NCBI RefSeq assembly: GCF_021190955.1
Contig: NZ_JAIOAO010000002.1
Coordinates: 248,001-312,000 of the forward strand
Direction of reading: 5' to 3'
Source: Parachryseolinea silvisoli
GTDB lineage: Bacteria; Bacteroidota; Bacteroidia; Cytophagales; Cyclobacteriaceae
Length of the DNA: 64,000 nucleotides
Numbering within the stretch: position 1 is the first letter of the stretch; each line of letters begins with the position of its first letter. Below the pieces are notes generated by a model that did not search any database, was not told where the DNA came from, and was given only the letters and a program-made list of their open reading frames with translations. This document shows positions 17,974-27,207 of the stretch, one piece after another. A program made the translations under genes and the position numbers.

Positions 17974-18813
17974 ATGAAGAAAACCACACGCATTCAGATT
18001 GCGGAAGATAGCCTCCGTATTATCAAGCAAGGCTATTACGTAAACCGCCAAGGCAAAACCGTCTCCATACAGGAAGACCAGCAACGCAGCGTCAAATCCT
18101 CCGTCCATTATACCGAGTCGATGCTCGACGCCGTCCCGGCGCAGCTCGCCAGCCTACTGGCAACACAACCTACTGGCACTACACGTTTTGAAGTGACCGG
18201 CGCTACGTCATTGGAGGCATGCCGGCAGCTGGTAATAACCGGAGCTCCGTCAGTGATGTGCCTGAACTTTGCATCGGCTAAAAATCCCGGCGGTGGTTTC
18301 CTGAATGGCAGCCAGGCCCAGGAAGAAAGCATCGCGCGTTCGAGCGGACTGTACGAATCGATTACGCATCACATGGACTTTTACCAAACAAACCGCGGCC
18401 TCGACACTTGTTTATATACCGACGCCATGATCTACTCGCCGGACGTACCAGTCTGGAAGGACGATGACGGCGATGTCCTGGGTGACTTCTACCGACTATC
18501 GATCATCACGTCGCCCGCGGTGAACGCCGGCGCTGTCACGCGAAATGAGCCGAATAACGTCGTGCACATTGCACCCGTCATGATGCGGCGCATGGAGAAA
18601 GTGCTGGCAGTCTCATTGCTCCACGGCCATAAGACGCTCGTGCTGGGCGCCTGGGGCTGCGGTGTATTTCAGAATGATCCTGAAGATGTGGCCGGTTATT
18701 TTGCACAGCATCTAAAAGATGGAAAATTCAAAAATCGCTTTGAACGGATCGTTTTTGCAATCAAGTCAAACGAGGAGAGATTTATCGAACCGTTCCGGCG
18801 CCATTTTGCATAA
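17974..18813 (+). CDS. TIGR02452-family PARG-type ADP-ribose hydrolase
   Basis: The 279-residue protein carries the bacterial poly(ADP-ribose) glycohydrolase signature GGG-x7-QEE (GGGFLNGSQAQEE, about residues 106-118) in a macrodomain-like fold. LNFASAKNPGGG precedes it and LVLGAWGCGVFQNDPEDVA lies near the C-terminus. An N-terminal helical extension (residues 1-60) is typical of the TIGR02452/DUF2263 family. The predicted reaction is removal of ADP-ribose chains or caps. It is cytosolic. With the ADP-ribosylglycohydrolase at 11069-12046 this makes two distinct ADP-ribose erasers within 8 kb. Confidence 0.92.
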   Translation: MKKTTRIQIAEDSLRIIKQGYYVNRQGKTVSIQEDQQRSVKSSVHYTESMLDAVPAQLASLLATQPTGTTRFEVTGATSLEACRQLVITGAPSVMCLNFASAKNPGGGFLNGSQAQEESIARSSGLYESITHHMDFYQTNRGLDTCLYTDAMIYSPDVPVWKDDDGDVLGDFYRLSIITSPAVNAGAVTRNEPNNVVHIAPVMMRRMEKVLAVSLLHGHKTLVLGAWGCGVFQNDPEDVAGYFAQHLKDGKFKNRFERIVFAIKSNEERFIEPFRRHFA

Positions 18814-18840
18814 GAGCGGATGTCGGTGATATCCTGCAGG

Positions 18841-20079
18841 CTACAATCGCCACTGCCCCAACATTATATATCGCGGAGACGCTACGACCGTAGGAATTTC
18901 ATTGCCATACAATGGTCCACCAGTCATGCACCATTGCTCGACGCCACGCTTGTTATCCTGGATCACCTTCGGCTTTTTCGCTTCGACGAACGAAGCAGGC
19001 GACTTTTCTACCTTCCGCTTTACGGGCCTGGATGTCGCTGTGGTTGTATCAACTATCGTATAAGAGTATGTATACGTCGCGGCTTCCGGTTCGGTCGTCG
19101 GCGCAGAAGTTGAAACATAATGATAGCTAAACGTCTGTGTAGAGACAGCTATGGAAGCAGTGGGCGTATTATCGTGTGGTGCAGCTTCGGACTCCACATC
19201 CGCAGGTGTTTCAACCAATCCGGATGTCAGCTTTTCCTCCCCAATCGACGACGCATCACTACTACCGTTGTCTCGTCCGCGTAAGGCGACGATCTTTGCC
19301 GCACCAAAACGTTTCACCTCTTTGATCTCGCCACCTTCGTGCAAAGCGCCATACTGTATACCGATGGACAACATCAGCGACCAACCATTGTCTGGCGGCG
19401 TTTCGTTCACTTCGAGCGCCAATGTGGTGGCAGGCATACCTTCCAACGAAGGATACCACGTTGTAGAGGTTTCGGTCGGGAAGTAGCCCGCGTCAAACCA
19501 TTTGGGCGGCTGGAACTCGCGCGACACCGTATCGAACGTCATGTCGGGCACAACACCCAAGGTGACAATAACGCGGAACATCGCGTGGTTATTCTGCGGG
19601 AAGTAATTGATACTGCGCAACAGGTGGGGTATATCCACCGTCGCTGCGCGACGTTCGCGATCAATCGTATAGTATACCGGATTGCGCACCACGGAATCGA
19701 ACGTAGGGTTTTCCGTATTCAGGGGAAATCCTTCCAGGATCCGTGCATAGTCTGAGAGTATAATATCCCGGCGTCCCCACAGGCTTGTTTTATCCTGAAG
19801 TTGTACCTTGCGCATGACGCTGTTGATATCGCTGCCAAAGTTGTTGTCGGCTAACGCCTTGAGCGGATGCAACGCATAGCGCACATGTTTACCCATGCGC
19901 GAGCAACCTCCAAACTCCGACATTGTATACCGGGTATTGGCAAAATTGGGGCTTTTTTTGATTTGCTCCGCGGAAGGCCCGCCCTTGCGGCGGACGACGA
20001 TTTTGGAACATCCGCGCATACGATAGGCGCTCAATTCGCCTAGTTTCCCGGTGAATTTCAATCCCTCTAAGAAGGCCAT
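18841..20079 (-). CDS. conserved Bacteroidota protein of unknown function with low-complexity tail
   Basis: This 412-residue protein lacks a signal peptide. Residues 1-250 look globular and follow a pattern I associate with Cytophagales hypothetical proteins: FTGKLGELSAYRMRGCSKI, then RRKGGPS and NFANTRYTMSEFGGCS. The middle (about 275-350) is rich in Ser, Thr and Ala with repeated TYSYT-like stretches and looks disordered. A lysine-rich stretch (PVKRKVEKSPASFVEAKKPK) follows, and the last 30 residues look ordered again. No catalytic motif is recognised. Two palindromes lie upstream (20177-20193 and 20223-20254). Confidence 0.75.
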   Translation of the reverse strand: MAFLEGLKFTGKLGELSAYRMRGCSKIVVRRKGGPSAEQIKKSPNFANTRYTMSEFGGCSRMGKHVRYALHPLKALADNNFGSDINSVMRKVQLQDKTSLWGRRDIILSDYARILEGFPLNTENPTFDSVVRNPVYYTIDRERRAATVDIPHLLRSINYFPQNNHAMFRVIVTLGVVPDMTFDTVSREFQPPKWFDAGYFPTETSTTWYPSLEGMPATTLALEVNETPPDNGWSLMLSIGIQYGALHEGGEIKEVKRFGAAKIVALRGRDNGSSDASSIGEEKLTSGLVETPADVESEAAPHDNTPTASIAVSTQTFSYHYVSTSAPTTEPEAATYTYSYTIVDTTTATSRPVKRKVEKSPASFVEAKKPKVIQDNKRGVEQWCMTGGPLYGNEIPTVVASPRYIMLGQWRL

Positions 20080-20176
20080 AGACTAAACGGTTTTGTTCAA
20101 CGAATACATTACTCTAAACAGCCGCCGGGGTCAGAACGGAGTATAAATCGAAGATAGCAAAAGTATGTCTCAAGCC

Positions 20177-20193
20177 TATCAATTGAATTGATA
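20177..20193. promoter_or_regulatory. perfect 17-bp palindrome (possible operator)
   Basis: TATCAATTGAATTGATA reads the same on both strands around a central base. It lies about 100 bp upstream of the 20079 start codon. The size and symmetry suit a dimeric regulator. Confidence 0.5.
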
Positions 20194-20222
20194 AAATTTT
20201 TCTGCTATGGTTTTTAGCATCA

Positions 20223-20254
20223 GATATTGAATACCATATATAGTATTGAATATC
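20223..20254. repeat. interrupted palindrome, 12-bp arms
   Basis: GATATTGAATAC (20223-20234) and GTATTGAATATC (20243-20254) are inverted copies with one mismatch around an 8-bp AT spacer. It sits next to the 17-bp palindrome and could be a second regulator site. Confidence 0.5.
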
Positions 20255-20450
20255 TATTACTAATCTACTTTTTAATTATTGGGTATCTATTTAATAATTA
20301 GGCAGATGATACACTTGACACCTGATTTGTACGGTGACTATCCGAGGTCCTTTGCTACTCCCCGAAAATTCAGAGTATGACTGATGGAAGGTTATTCGCC
20401 GGGTCGTGGAGTCTGCCGGGAATACAATTTTGGGGAAATTGTGGATAAGT

Positions 20451-21203
20451 TTATTCCAGGTATTCAATGATTGCCATGTTATCGCCGGCCATCGTCTCAG
20501 GCTCAAAATTCAGCTGAAACCTCGTGGAATAAACAGACGATGCATCAAACATGTTCCTAATCTTCAAAGAAATCATCTTCCCGTCCCGTTCGTACGAAGC
20601 CGTCATTATATATCGGCCGAGGGGAATGTCAACCAGGCTGCCATACTCTGCTGAATACGGCTCGCCTGTACGCATCGTTAATGTTTTGCCTTCGGATCCG
20701 TCGATCAACTCACCAACGGGTTCCAGCGTAAAGATAATATTTTCCGGATCATATATCTCACTCCCGATAGCACCATTGACGCTAACGCTGGCGCCAAAAT
20801 AGCCCGTCATCTCTTCCTGCTTTTTACCCGTAAGCCTCCATTCAAAATTAACGACACCGCCTTCGTTGCTCAACACATCCGTCATGTCGGATGCAAGGTC
20901 TAGTGTATACGTTTTGTCATTTAACGTACGTTGTATGGAAGCGGATACCGCGTATGTTCCGACGGTCGGCAAGGCCGCCTCGTATATACCGCCTGCGTTT
21001 GTTTGTACGATAATGTTGTTATTGTAAAACATCGTATTGTCGATTACCACTTCGGCACCCGCTATGGGGTTACCCTGTGTATCGACTACTTTGCCGGTGA
21101 TGTAGCCTTCGCGTGGATTGACGGTGTCTTCCGACGCTTCGTCATCGTCGCTACAAGCGGTGGTGAGCGCGAGCGTAGCCACGAGGCAAAGCATAGCCTT
21201 CAT
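20451..21203 (-). CDS. surface lipoprotein with carboxypeptidase-regulatory-like domain
   Basis: The start MKAMLCLVATLALTTAC at 21203 gives an ideal lipoprotein signal; an ATG at 21227 is also in frame. The lipobox cysteine is followed by SDDDE, an acidic stretch like the Bacteroidota lipoprotein export signal, so the protein probably faces the cell exterior. Residues about 30-115 form a CarboxypepD_reg-like beta-sandwich (GYITGKVVDTQGNPIAGAEV). The C-terminal half is beta-rich and unrecognised. It lies downstream of the clan CD peptidase lipoprotein and is likely in the same operon. Confidence 0.82.
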   Translation of the reverse strand: MKAMLCLVATLALTTACSDDDEASEDTVNPREGYITGKVVDTQGNPIAGAEVVIDNTMFYNNNIIVQTNAGGIYEAALPTVGTYAVSASIQRTLNDKTYTLDLASDMTDVLSNEGGVVNFEWRLTGKKQEEMTGYFGASVSVNGAIGSEIYDPENIIFTLEPVGELIDGSEGKTLTMRTGEPYSAEYGSLVDIPLGRYIMTASYERDGKMISLKIRNMFDASSVYSTRFQLNFEPETMAGDNMAIIEYLE

Positions 21204-21265
21204 GGCGGATGTGTTTGTGTAGAGCATGGGTTATAAAGAAATTTTAGTGATGAACGTGCATAGTA

Positions 21266-23371
21266 CTACTGCGGCTGATCCGGATCGGGCGGAAAGTTTG
21301 GCGCGATCGTGCCCCACTCCAATGTGATGGTAAACTCCGGTCTGTCGCCGTCATACTCAATGAGGGAGCGGTCATCACCTTTGTCCTGGATCTTACCAGG
21401 CTGGATGTTAAACGTTGCGTCGAACACCAGGTTAAAAAGCTGAAACTTTTCGGTGGGACTTTCAAGGCTCATGGCAACTTCTTCTTTGTCGGATGTGCCA
21501 CTGTCATCGGGACATACCCAATCGTTATAGACAGAATTAAGAGTAGTCTTGGGATTGAGGAATGACAGCGCGCGCAACTCAAAGCCGTTATCTTTTTCGG
21601 TACAGATCACCATTATACTGGGCTCTGTCGGTCGCTGTCCGTCGAACATCGGAAGCGTGCCCTGGCTGTTACCCCACGCGGCGTAGTAGGTATACGTACA
21701 GTTTCCGGGATTCGCTATATATTTGGCATCACCCCCGAATTTATAGGTAGCCCTGGTATCGCGGGCGGGGCCGGGGTATATCGTGGGCTCAACTTTCACG
21801 GGATTTGTTGCGGGAGTCTTGCGATAGTAGCCAACATCGCGGCGCACGTGAAAAGCAATGTTCGTCTCTTCTTTATACGCGCCGGCCGACGGTCGGGTGT
21901 ACTTTAGCGTGCCGCGCCACTCCGTTAAGCGGCGTGGGTTACTCTCGTGATCACGGATCGTGACGACGACATCGCCCGCAGAACCTTTGCCCGACGAAGG
22001 GATCTTACACTGAATCTGATCGCGCGACCAGTCTACTACTTCTACTTTCACGCCATCGATCGTAACGGTACGCTCACTGGCGCCGGGGTCATCGCCGAAG
22101 ATGCCCCAGATGTAGAGCCAGTCAAAGTACTCGTACATCTCGAGGTAAGCAATGCTGGGGGTAAGGACGAAGCGTGTATCCGGGCTAATCTTGTTGTAGC
22201 ATTTAAAGACAGACTGCTCTACGACGTTGCCCTCTTTTACGTCCGACACATTCAATCCCTTGGTCGCCATGTCTTTCATGACGGCGTCGATGTCGAACGG
22301 GCGCTGAAAAGGATCTTCCTGGGGAATGGGAAAGCTTGAGCCACCACTGGGGGCGTTGGCGCCGAGCAGGCGGTCGAATACGAACTTGGCGGCAACATAG
22401 CCGTCGGATTCATAGATGGGTTTTGTCCAGCCGAGGTAGGCCGCATGTTTGTTCTCGGCTTTGCTGATGACAGTCTCGCGGAATTCTATGCCACTGGGCA
22501 TTTCGCGAAAGCCGTTGCACGCTGTAAAATATATCAGCGCGTTCTCACCAAAGCTCATGTGTTCTTTGACAAAGGCGGCGGTAAAAGCATAGTGCTTCTC
22601 CACCGTTACGTTTCCCGGCGAGGGCTCGTCGTTCGCGGCGACCATGTAGCCTAGGCGTAAGTTATCGAGGTCGTCTTTGAAGGCGGCTTCATTTGCGGGC
22701 GTACACTTGTCGGTTGTCCAGAAGCCGAGCGTCGCGGGGATTTGTTTGCCGCCTACTTGTCGCAGGTCGGTGGCGCCACCGTGGGTGCTGAGGTAAAAGA
22801 TGGCGTGGTCGTTACCGATCTTTTTCAGGTTCTCCACGGAAGCGATGTCGCTGTGTATGCCGTAATCGCTTTTGGATTTAGCAAAGATCTGCTTTATGGC
22901 CGCTGTAGGATCGATGAAGCCAGTACCCATGCCGTTGAGAAGCGTCACTTTCTTGTGTTTTGGCAGCTCTTGTGGCCGGGCCGTTGGATCCGTGCTGTAG
23001 ACAGGCGACCCGCCAGCTACGTCTGCTGGCTTCTGCCGTCCGCCTTGTTGGCCTTCGGGTACTCGCTTTAGGTTGTTGACAAACATGATGGAGCGGCCGT
23101 CAGGGAAGTAGGCCCACACGTTGTTTGCTTCTTCGGCGATCCCGGCATCGGCTATGGTGGGTTGTGTTTTGAGCCAGTCTACTAATTGTTGTGATGCAGT
23201 TGTTTCGTCTGCGGCCAGCAAGAATTCGTATTTGGCGCGACAGGATTCGAGGGTTTCCATGCGAGCCTCGTTTGTGATCGGGTCAACGGGATCGCCGGGG
23301 GTTGCGCCGTCATCGTCGTGGCAGCTGGATAGAAGTGTGATGCACAGCAGAAGGTACAGGAGGTTTTTCAT
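21266..23371 (-). CDS. lipoprotein with caspase-like (clan CD) peptidase domain and IPT/TIG domain
   Basis: The 701-residue protein begins with a lipoprotein signal (LCITLLSSC) followed by HDDD, suggesting surface exposure. Two motifs match clan CD cysteine peptidases: a hydrophobic strand ending in His-Gly (AIFYLSTHGGA, His near residue 195) and a later strand ending in Ala-Cys (ALIYFTACNGF, Cys near 284). An IPT/TIG-like domain (about 415-490, VTIDGVKVEVVDW ... VVVTIRD) and a beta-rich C-terminus follow. The clan includes caspases, gingipains and separases. Substrate and activity are unknown. The lipoprotein at 20451-21203 follows it closely. Confidence 0.75.
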   Translation of the reverse strand: MKNLLYLLLCITLLSSCHDDDGATPGDPVDPITNEARMETLESCRAKYEFLLAADETTASQQLVDWLKTQPTIADAGIAEEANNVWAYFPDGRSIMFVNNLKRVPEGQQGGRQKPADVAGGSPVYSTDPTARPQELPKHKKVTLLNGMGTGFIDPTAAIKQIFAKSKSDYGIHSDIASVENLKKIGNDHAIFYLSTHGGATDLRQVGGKQIPATLGFWTTDKCTPANEAAFKDDLDNLRLGYMVAANDEPSPGNVTVEKHYAFTAAFVKEHMSFGENALIYFTACNGFREMPSGIEFRETVISKAENKHAAYLGWTKPIYESDGYVAAKFVFDRLLGANAPSGGSSFPIPQEDPFQRPFDIDAVMKDMATKGLNVSDVKEGNVVEQSVFKCYNKISPDTRFVLTPSIAYLEMYEYFDWLYIWGIFGDDPGASERTVTIDGVKVEVVDWSRDQIQCKIPSSGKGSAGDVVVTIRDHESNPRRLTEWRGTLKYTRPSAGAYKEETNIAFHVRRDVGYYRKTPATNPVKVEPTIYPGPARDTRATYKFGGDAKYIANPGNCTYTYYAAWGNSQGTLPMFDGQRPTEPSIMVICTEKDNGFELRALSFLNPKTTLNSVYNDWVCPDDSGTSDKEEVAMSLESPTEKFQLFNLVFDATFNIQPGKIQDKGDDRSLIEYDGDRPEFTITLEWGTIAPNFPPDPDQPQ

Positions 23372-23475
23372 CGCACAGGTTTTGTGTAATGGATACGGCT
23401 AACCGGGCGGGTAGTTAACTACATGAACGGGGGGCGTGGTGGAATATACCCCAGGTTGGAGGATAGGGACCAGGC

Positions 23476-23547
23476 AGTGTGCGTGTGGGAGCAAGAGCGA
23501 AGAAAAAATATAGCACCCCTATTCGCTCTCGCTCCCACACGCACATT
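23476..23547. terminator. long near-perfect hairpin of a dispersed family
   Basis: The left arm (23476-23501, GTGTGCGTGTGGGAGC then AAGAGCGAA) pairs almost perfectly with the right arm (23522-23547, TTCGCTCTCGCTCCCACACG). The loop GAAAAAAT...GCACCCC resembles that of the 13636 hairpin. It lies directly after the TonB receptor gene ending at 23549 and probably terminates its transcript on the minus strand. Confidence 0.75.
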
Positions 23548-23548
23548 A

Positions 23549-25966
23549 TTATCGTACGCGGCTATTTTCCGTAGTGCCGGTGGATTGACTTTGATAGCTG
23601 CTCTTCTTTAGCTGGCCGAAGGTGTAGGTGACGATGAAACGATAATAGTCGGTGTTAAACTTGCGTGCGTAGATGATGTGTGTTTGACCAACGTCGTAAT
23701 GGCCATCAGGGTAACTGGTGTGGTACATATCGTTGGCGGTGAAGCTGACTTTGAGAGCCTTGTTCAGGAATTCCCTTTCGGCGCCCAATGTGACGAGCCA
23801 ACGGTCATAGTCAAAATATAGACCTTGTGAGCGTTGGCCGAGGTACCAACCCAGGAGTTGCAAGGAGAAGAGTTTGCCTATGTTTATTTTGTTGTTTGTA
23901 TACAAGTATACCTGGGGTCGGACGGCAATCATGGTGAAGCCGTTGTCGCTGTCAATACGTTTGCTATAATTGACGCTTACACTGTTGGTGGATGTGAACC
24001 AGGGGCGACTGAAGGTCGCGGAAGCGGTGGCAAAGTAGTTATGGCCGCGGCTGAGGTTGATGGCTTTCAGGATGTAGCTTTTGTCGTCGGCACCGCGCGT
24101 GGCGGCACCGCTCATGGGGGTGATGTTATAGCTGTAACCGGCTTTGAAGTCGAGCATGCGCCAGGCAGCACCTAATTCCACTGCGTGTACTTTTTCGGGT
24201 TTCAGGTCGGGGTTTCCCGCAGAAGAGGTGAAGGCGTCCTGGTAAATGAGCGCGGGACTGAGGGATTGGTAGGAAGGTCGTATGATACGCGACGTATACG
24301 CGGCGCGCAGCTTGAGGTCTGGTGACGCTGTCATGGCGATCTGTGCTTGCGGGAAGAGGTTTATGTACGTATCGCGGAAAGTGCCCTCCTCGCGGATCGA
24401 GGTATACAGGGTATAGTGCGTCCACTCCGCGCGCAGACCAACGCCATAGGTTATGGACTTGTTGATGATGCCGTCGTATTGCGTGTAGGCTGCGGATATG
24501 GTTTCGTCGTAGGAGAAATCGTTCGTACGCTGGGGATCGGGAGTATGCTCACCACCTTCGCTGATTTCGTAAAACGACAGGTCGGCCGCTACGCGGGCGA
24601 GGCTGAGCTTGGTGCCAAAGGCGAGCCTGCCGCCGCGAGGGTATACATGCAGAAGGTCGGCTTGTGGGCTGAGAATTTTAATGGGGTTGTTTTGGTGGCT
24701 TCCCAGCACGCGAATGACTTCTTCGTTACTAACTTCTTCGTTGTTGATAAGGTTGTTTTCGTGGATGTCGTCATCGCGATACCAGCTATAGGTGGAGAGC
24801 TGGCCGCCAACGAAAAGGTAAGATCCCAGGGTGTCGAGCATCGTTTTACTATTGACGGTAACAGCGTTATTACGGGTGAGATTGATGCGTGCAGTGCGGG
24901 AGCTATAGCGGCTGTCTTCCGTATGGGTGGTGATAAAGTTCCGGCTTTGCAGGTCATCGTCGATGCGTTCATAGAAGCCGTTGTATTCTATAGATGCATA
25001 GCTGCCGCCGCGCAGGGCGTATGACATACCCAGGCTGTAGTTCGACACGTCCTTATAGTCGCGCTGGCGATCCCAACGTAGTTGTGAGTTCAGGTAGTCT
25101 GTTTCGGCCGGACGTGTGCGCGTAGTGTTGAGTACTTCACGGTCGTTGCCACGGCGCAAGTCGATGTTACCGGCCACGTCAATGCGCCCCTTCTTCGCGG
25201 TGGCGTTGATCTGAGTATTGGTGGCACCCCCGGCATAGTGCGACCATGTTACCTGTTGGTTGACGGTGGCGCGATAACCATCGGGCATGTCGGCTTTGGT
25301 GATGATGTTGATGACAGCCTGTCCCTCGGCATCGTACGATGCCGGCGGGTTGGTGATGATCTCGATGCTTTTTACTTGCGCCGCCGATATCGACGCGAGG
25401 CGCTCTTGCGTGATGCGCTTGCCATTGAGGTACAAAATTGCCTGGCCCTTGCCGAAGATGGAAAGGCCGTTGTCGTCGGACGTGACGCCGGGCGAGTGCG
25501 TCAGAATCTCTTGTACCGAGCTGCTGGTAGCCAGTACGGTATTGGCGACGTTAACCTGTAACACCCCGTCGGGACGAGTCGTGAACAGCGGTGCATCCCC
25601 GGTAATCTCGACCTCGCCGAGCAGCTCCGGGTTGTCGCGGACGATGACGGTGCCCAGGTCCACACGGGACCGGCCGGCCAGGAATACATACATAATGGTA
25701 TCGCCGAACTGGATGGACGTCAGCTTGAGGAGCACCTCGTGCTGGGGCAGGTCGGTCAACGAGAAATTGCCTTCCAGGAAGCTGACGCCCTGGAGCAGGC
25801 TGGAGTCACGGACCGATAGGGCCAGGGCATTACCCATCTGTAGCTCGCCGGTTGGGCTGGCGACCCGGCCGGTCAGGGTGTGCCGGTCCTGGGTAAAGGC
25901 ATGTGCTGAAAGCAGTGTCAGCAGTAAACTGATCAGTGTGTGGCGCGTAGGCATCGGGCGGTCCAT
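23549..25966 (-). CDS. TonB-dependent receptor, outer-membrane beta-barrel (OMP_b-brl_3) family
   Basis: The 805-residue protein has a signal peptide (LISLLLTLLSAHAFTQ) and an N-terminal carboxypeptidase-regulatory-like domain (TLTGRVASPTGEL ... FLEGNFSLTDLP). The plug domain shows SSVQEILTHSPGVT, AILYLNGKRI and the family hallmark IEIITNPPASYDAEGQAVINI. A long beta-barrel follows. This group differs from SusC and is usually not paired with SusD. A second in-frame ATG at 25954 is a possible start. The AraC-type membrane regulator at 26173 is divergent from it and may control it. Confidence 0.9.
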   Translation of the reverse strand: MDRPMPTRHTLISLLLTLLSAHAFTQDRHTLTGRVASPTGELQMGNALALSVRDSSLLQGVSFLEGNFSLTDLPQHEVLLKLTSIQFGDTIMYVFLAGRSRVDLGTVIVRDNPELLGEVEITGDAPLFTTRPDGVLQVNVANTVLATSSSVQEILTHSPGVTSDDNGLSIFGKGQAILYLNGKRITQERLASISAAQVKSIEIITNPPASYDAEGQAVINIITKADMPDGYRATVNQQVTWSHYAGGATNTQINATAKKGRIDVAGNIDLRRGNDREVLNTTRTRPAETDYLNSQLRWDRQRDYKDVSNYSLGMSYALRGGSYASIEYNGFYERIDDDLQSRNFITTHTEDSRYSSRTARINLTRNNAVTVNSKTMLDTLGSYLFVGGQLSTYSWYRDDDIHENNLINNEEVSNEEVIRVLGSHQNNPIKILSPQADLLHVYPRGGRLAFGTKLSLARVAADLSFYEISEGGEHTPDPQRTNDFSYDETISAAYTQYDGIINKSITYGVGLRAEWTHYTLYTSIREEGTFRDTYINLFPQAQIAMTASPDLKLRAAYTSRIIRPSYQSLSPALIYQDAFTSSAGNPDLKPEKVHAVELGAAWRMLDFKAGYSYNITPMSGAATRGADDKSYILKAINLSRGHNYFATASATFSRPWFTSTNSVSVNYSKRIDSDNGFTMIAVRPQVYLYTNNKINIGKLFSLQLLGWYLGQRSQGLYFDYDRWLVTLGAEREFLNKALKVSFTANDMYHTSYPDGHYDVGQTHIIYARKFNTDYYRFIVTYTFGQLKKSSYQSQSTGTTENSRVR

Positions 25967-26172
25967 CTCCTCTTGTTTTTCTTACAAGGATGCGATGTAA
26001 GGCCGTGGAACACTTTAAAAAACATGTTTTTTATAATGAAAAAGGGCGTTTTTAGAAAAGTCGGAGTGCGGTAGTCCGGTTCAGCAGACTAAAATATCAC
26101 CAACTCCGTAATGATAAAGTAACAGCTTATGGGTTAATTGGGAGCGGAAGAAATGGTTGGACTGCAAAGATC

Positions 26173-27180
26173 ATGGTTGCTAAAGGTGTCATATTAGTAT
26201 TGAGTTGTCTGGGGGTGATCCAGGCATTGTTCCTGTGTGTGTATTTGTTCAGCCTGCGGGACCGGCGCTCGAACCTGCTGCTGGCGTTCCTGTTGCTGAG
26301 CCTCACGGTGCGTATCGGCAAATCGGTGGTATTTGTCTACCTGGACCTCGACCCGCGCGTGCGCAACCTGGCCATTGCCACCGTCCTGGCCACGGGCCCC
26401 TTGTTATGGCTTTATGGCAAGGCGATTCTGGAGAAACAAACATTCTCCTCCCGCCACTATCTACACCTGGTGCCTTTCGCCCTCTACTTATTGTTAAGCC
26501 CGATCATTCCCAACGACGGCAGCCTGTTGTCACGGATTCTCTATCCATCGGTGCTGCTGCACCAGACGGTATACCTGGTGGTTTCCTGGTATTACCTTTT
26601 TAACGTGCCGGCGGGCACACGGTTGAAGTCGTGGTATCGCAATATTGTGATTGGGGTTAGTACGGTGCTGCTGGTATATGGAGGGGTGTATCTTGGATTT
26701 ATTCCTTTCTATATTTTGGGCGCGGTGTTCTTTTCGTTGCTGGTCTATATCTTCTCGTACATGCTGTTGAAGCGACATGTGTTTGCGTTGGAGAAGTATA
26801 CCAGCTCGACGATTGACGGCGCAACGGCCCGTCAGCTGGTGCAGCAGGTTAAGAGCTTGTTCGAGCAACACGATGCTTATTTGGATAGTGAGCTTACGTT
26901 GAAACGCGTGGCGGAGCAACTGTCGGTAAACTCCCGGGATTTGTCGCAGGCTATTAATGAGCAAGAGGGGAAGAACTTTGCGGAGTTTGTGAATCAGTAT
27001 CGGATTGCGAAAGCGAAGACTATGCTGGCGGATCCGGTCTATGCGCAGGAGAAGGTGGCGAGCATTGCATATGATTGCGGGTTTGGAACGGTAACGTCGT
27101 TTAATGTGGCGTTTAAGGCTGCCACACAGATGACGCCGACGCAGTATCGGGAACAGGTTGGTGTTTTACGAAATACATAA
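26173..27180 (+). CDS. membrane-anchored AraC-family transcriptional regulator
   Basis: The N-terminal 210 residues contain six or seven hydrophobic helices (LVLSCLGVIQALFLCVYLFSL, LLLAFLLLSLTVRIG, FFSLLVYIFSYMLL). The C-terminal 110 residues are an AraC/XylS DNA-binding domain with two helix-turn-helix units (LKRVAEQLSVNSRDLSQAINE; VASIAYDCGFGTVTSFNVAFK). The protein probably senses a signal in or across the inner membrane. It is divergent from the TonB receptor at 23549-25966. Confidence 0.93.
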   Translation: MVAKGVILVLSCLGVIQALFLCVYLFSLRDRRSNLLLAFLLLSLTVRIGKSVVFVYLDLDPRVRNLAIATVLATGPLLWLYGKAILEKQTFSSRHYLHLVPFALYLLLSPIIPNDGSLLSRILYPSVLLHQTVYLVVSWYYLFNVPAGTRLKSWYRNIVIGVSTVLLVYGGVYLGFIPFYILGAVFFSLLVYIFSYMLLKRHVFALEKYTSSTIDGATARQLVQQVKSLFEQHDAYLDSELTLKRVAEQLSVNSRDLSQAINEQEGKNFAEFVNQYRIAKAKTMLADPVYAQEKVASIAYDCGFGTVTSFNVAFKAATQMTPTQYREQVGVLRNT

Positions 27181-27207
27181 ATTAGGAAACTCAAAAATTA
27201 CAACGTC

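Larger units (their letters stand above)
20080..20450. other. AT-rich intergenic region with palindromes
   Basis: No gene is seen here. The region is markedly AT-rich and contains two inverted repeats. It is probably the control region of the gene starting at 20079. Confidence 0.5.
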
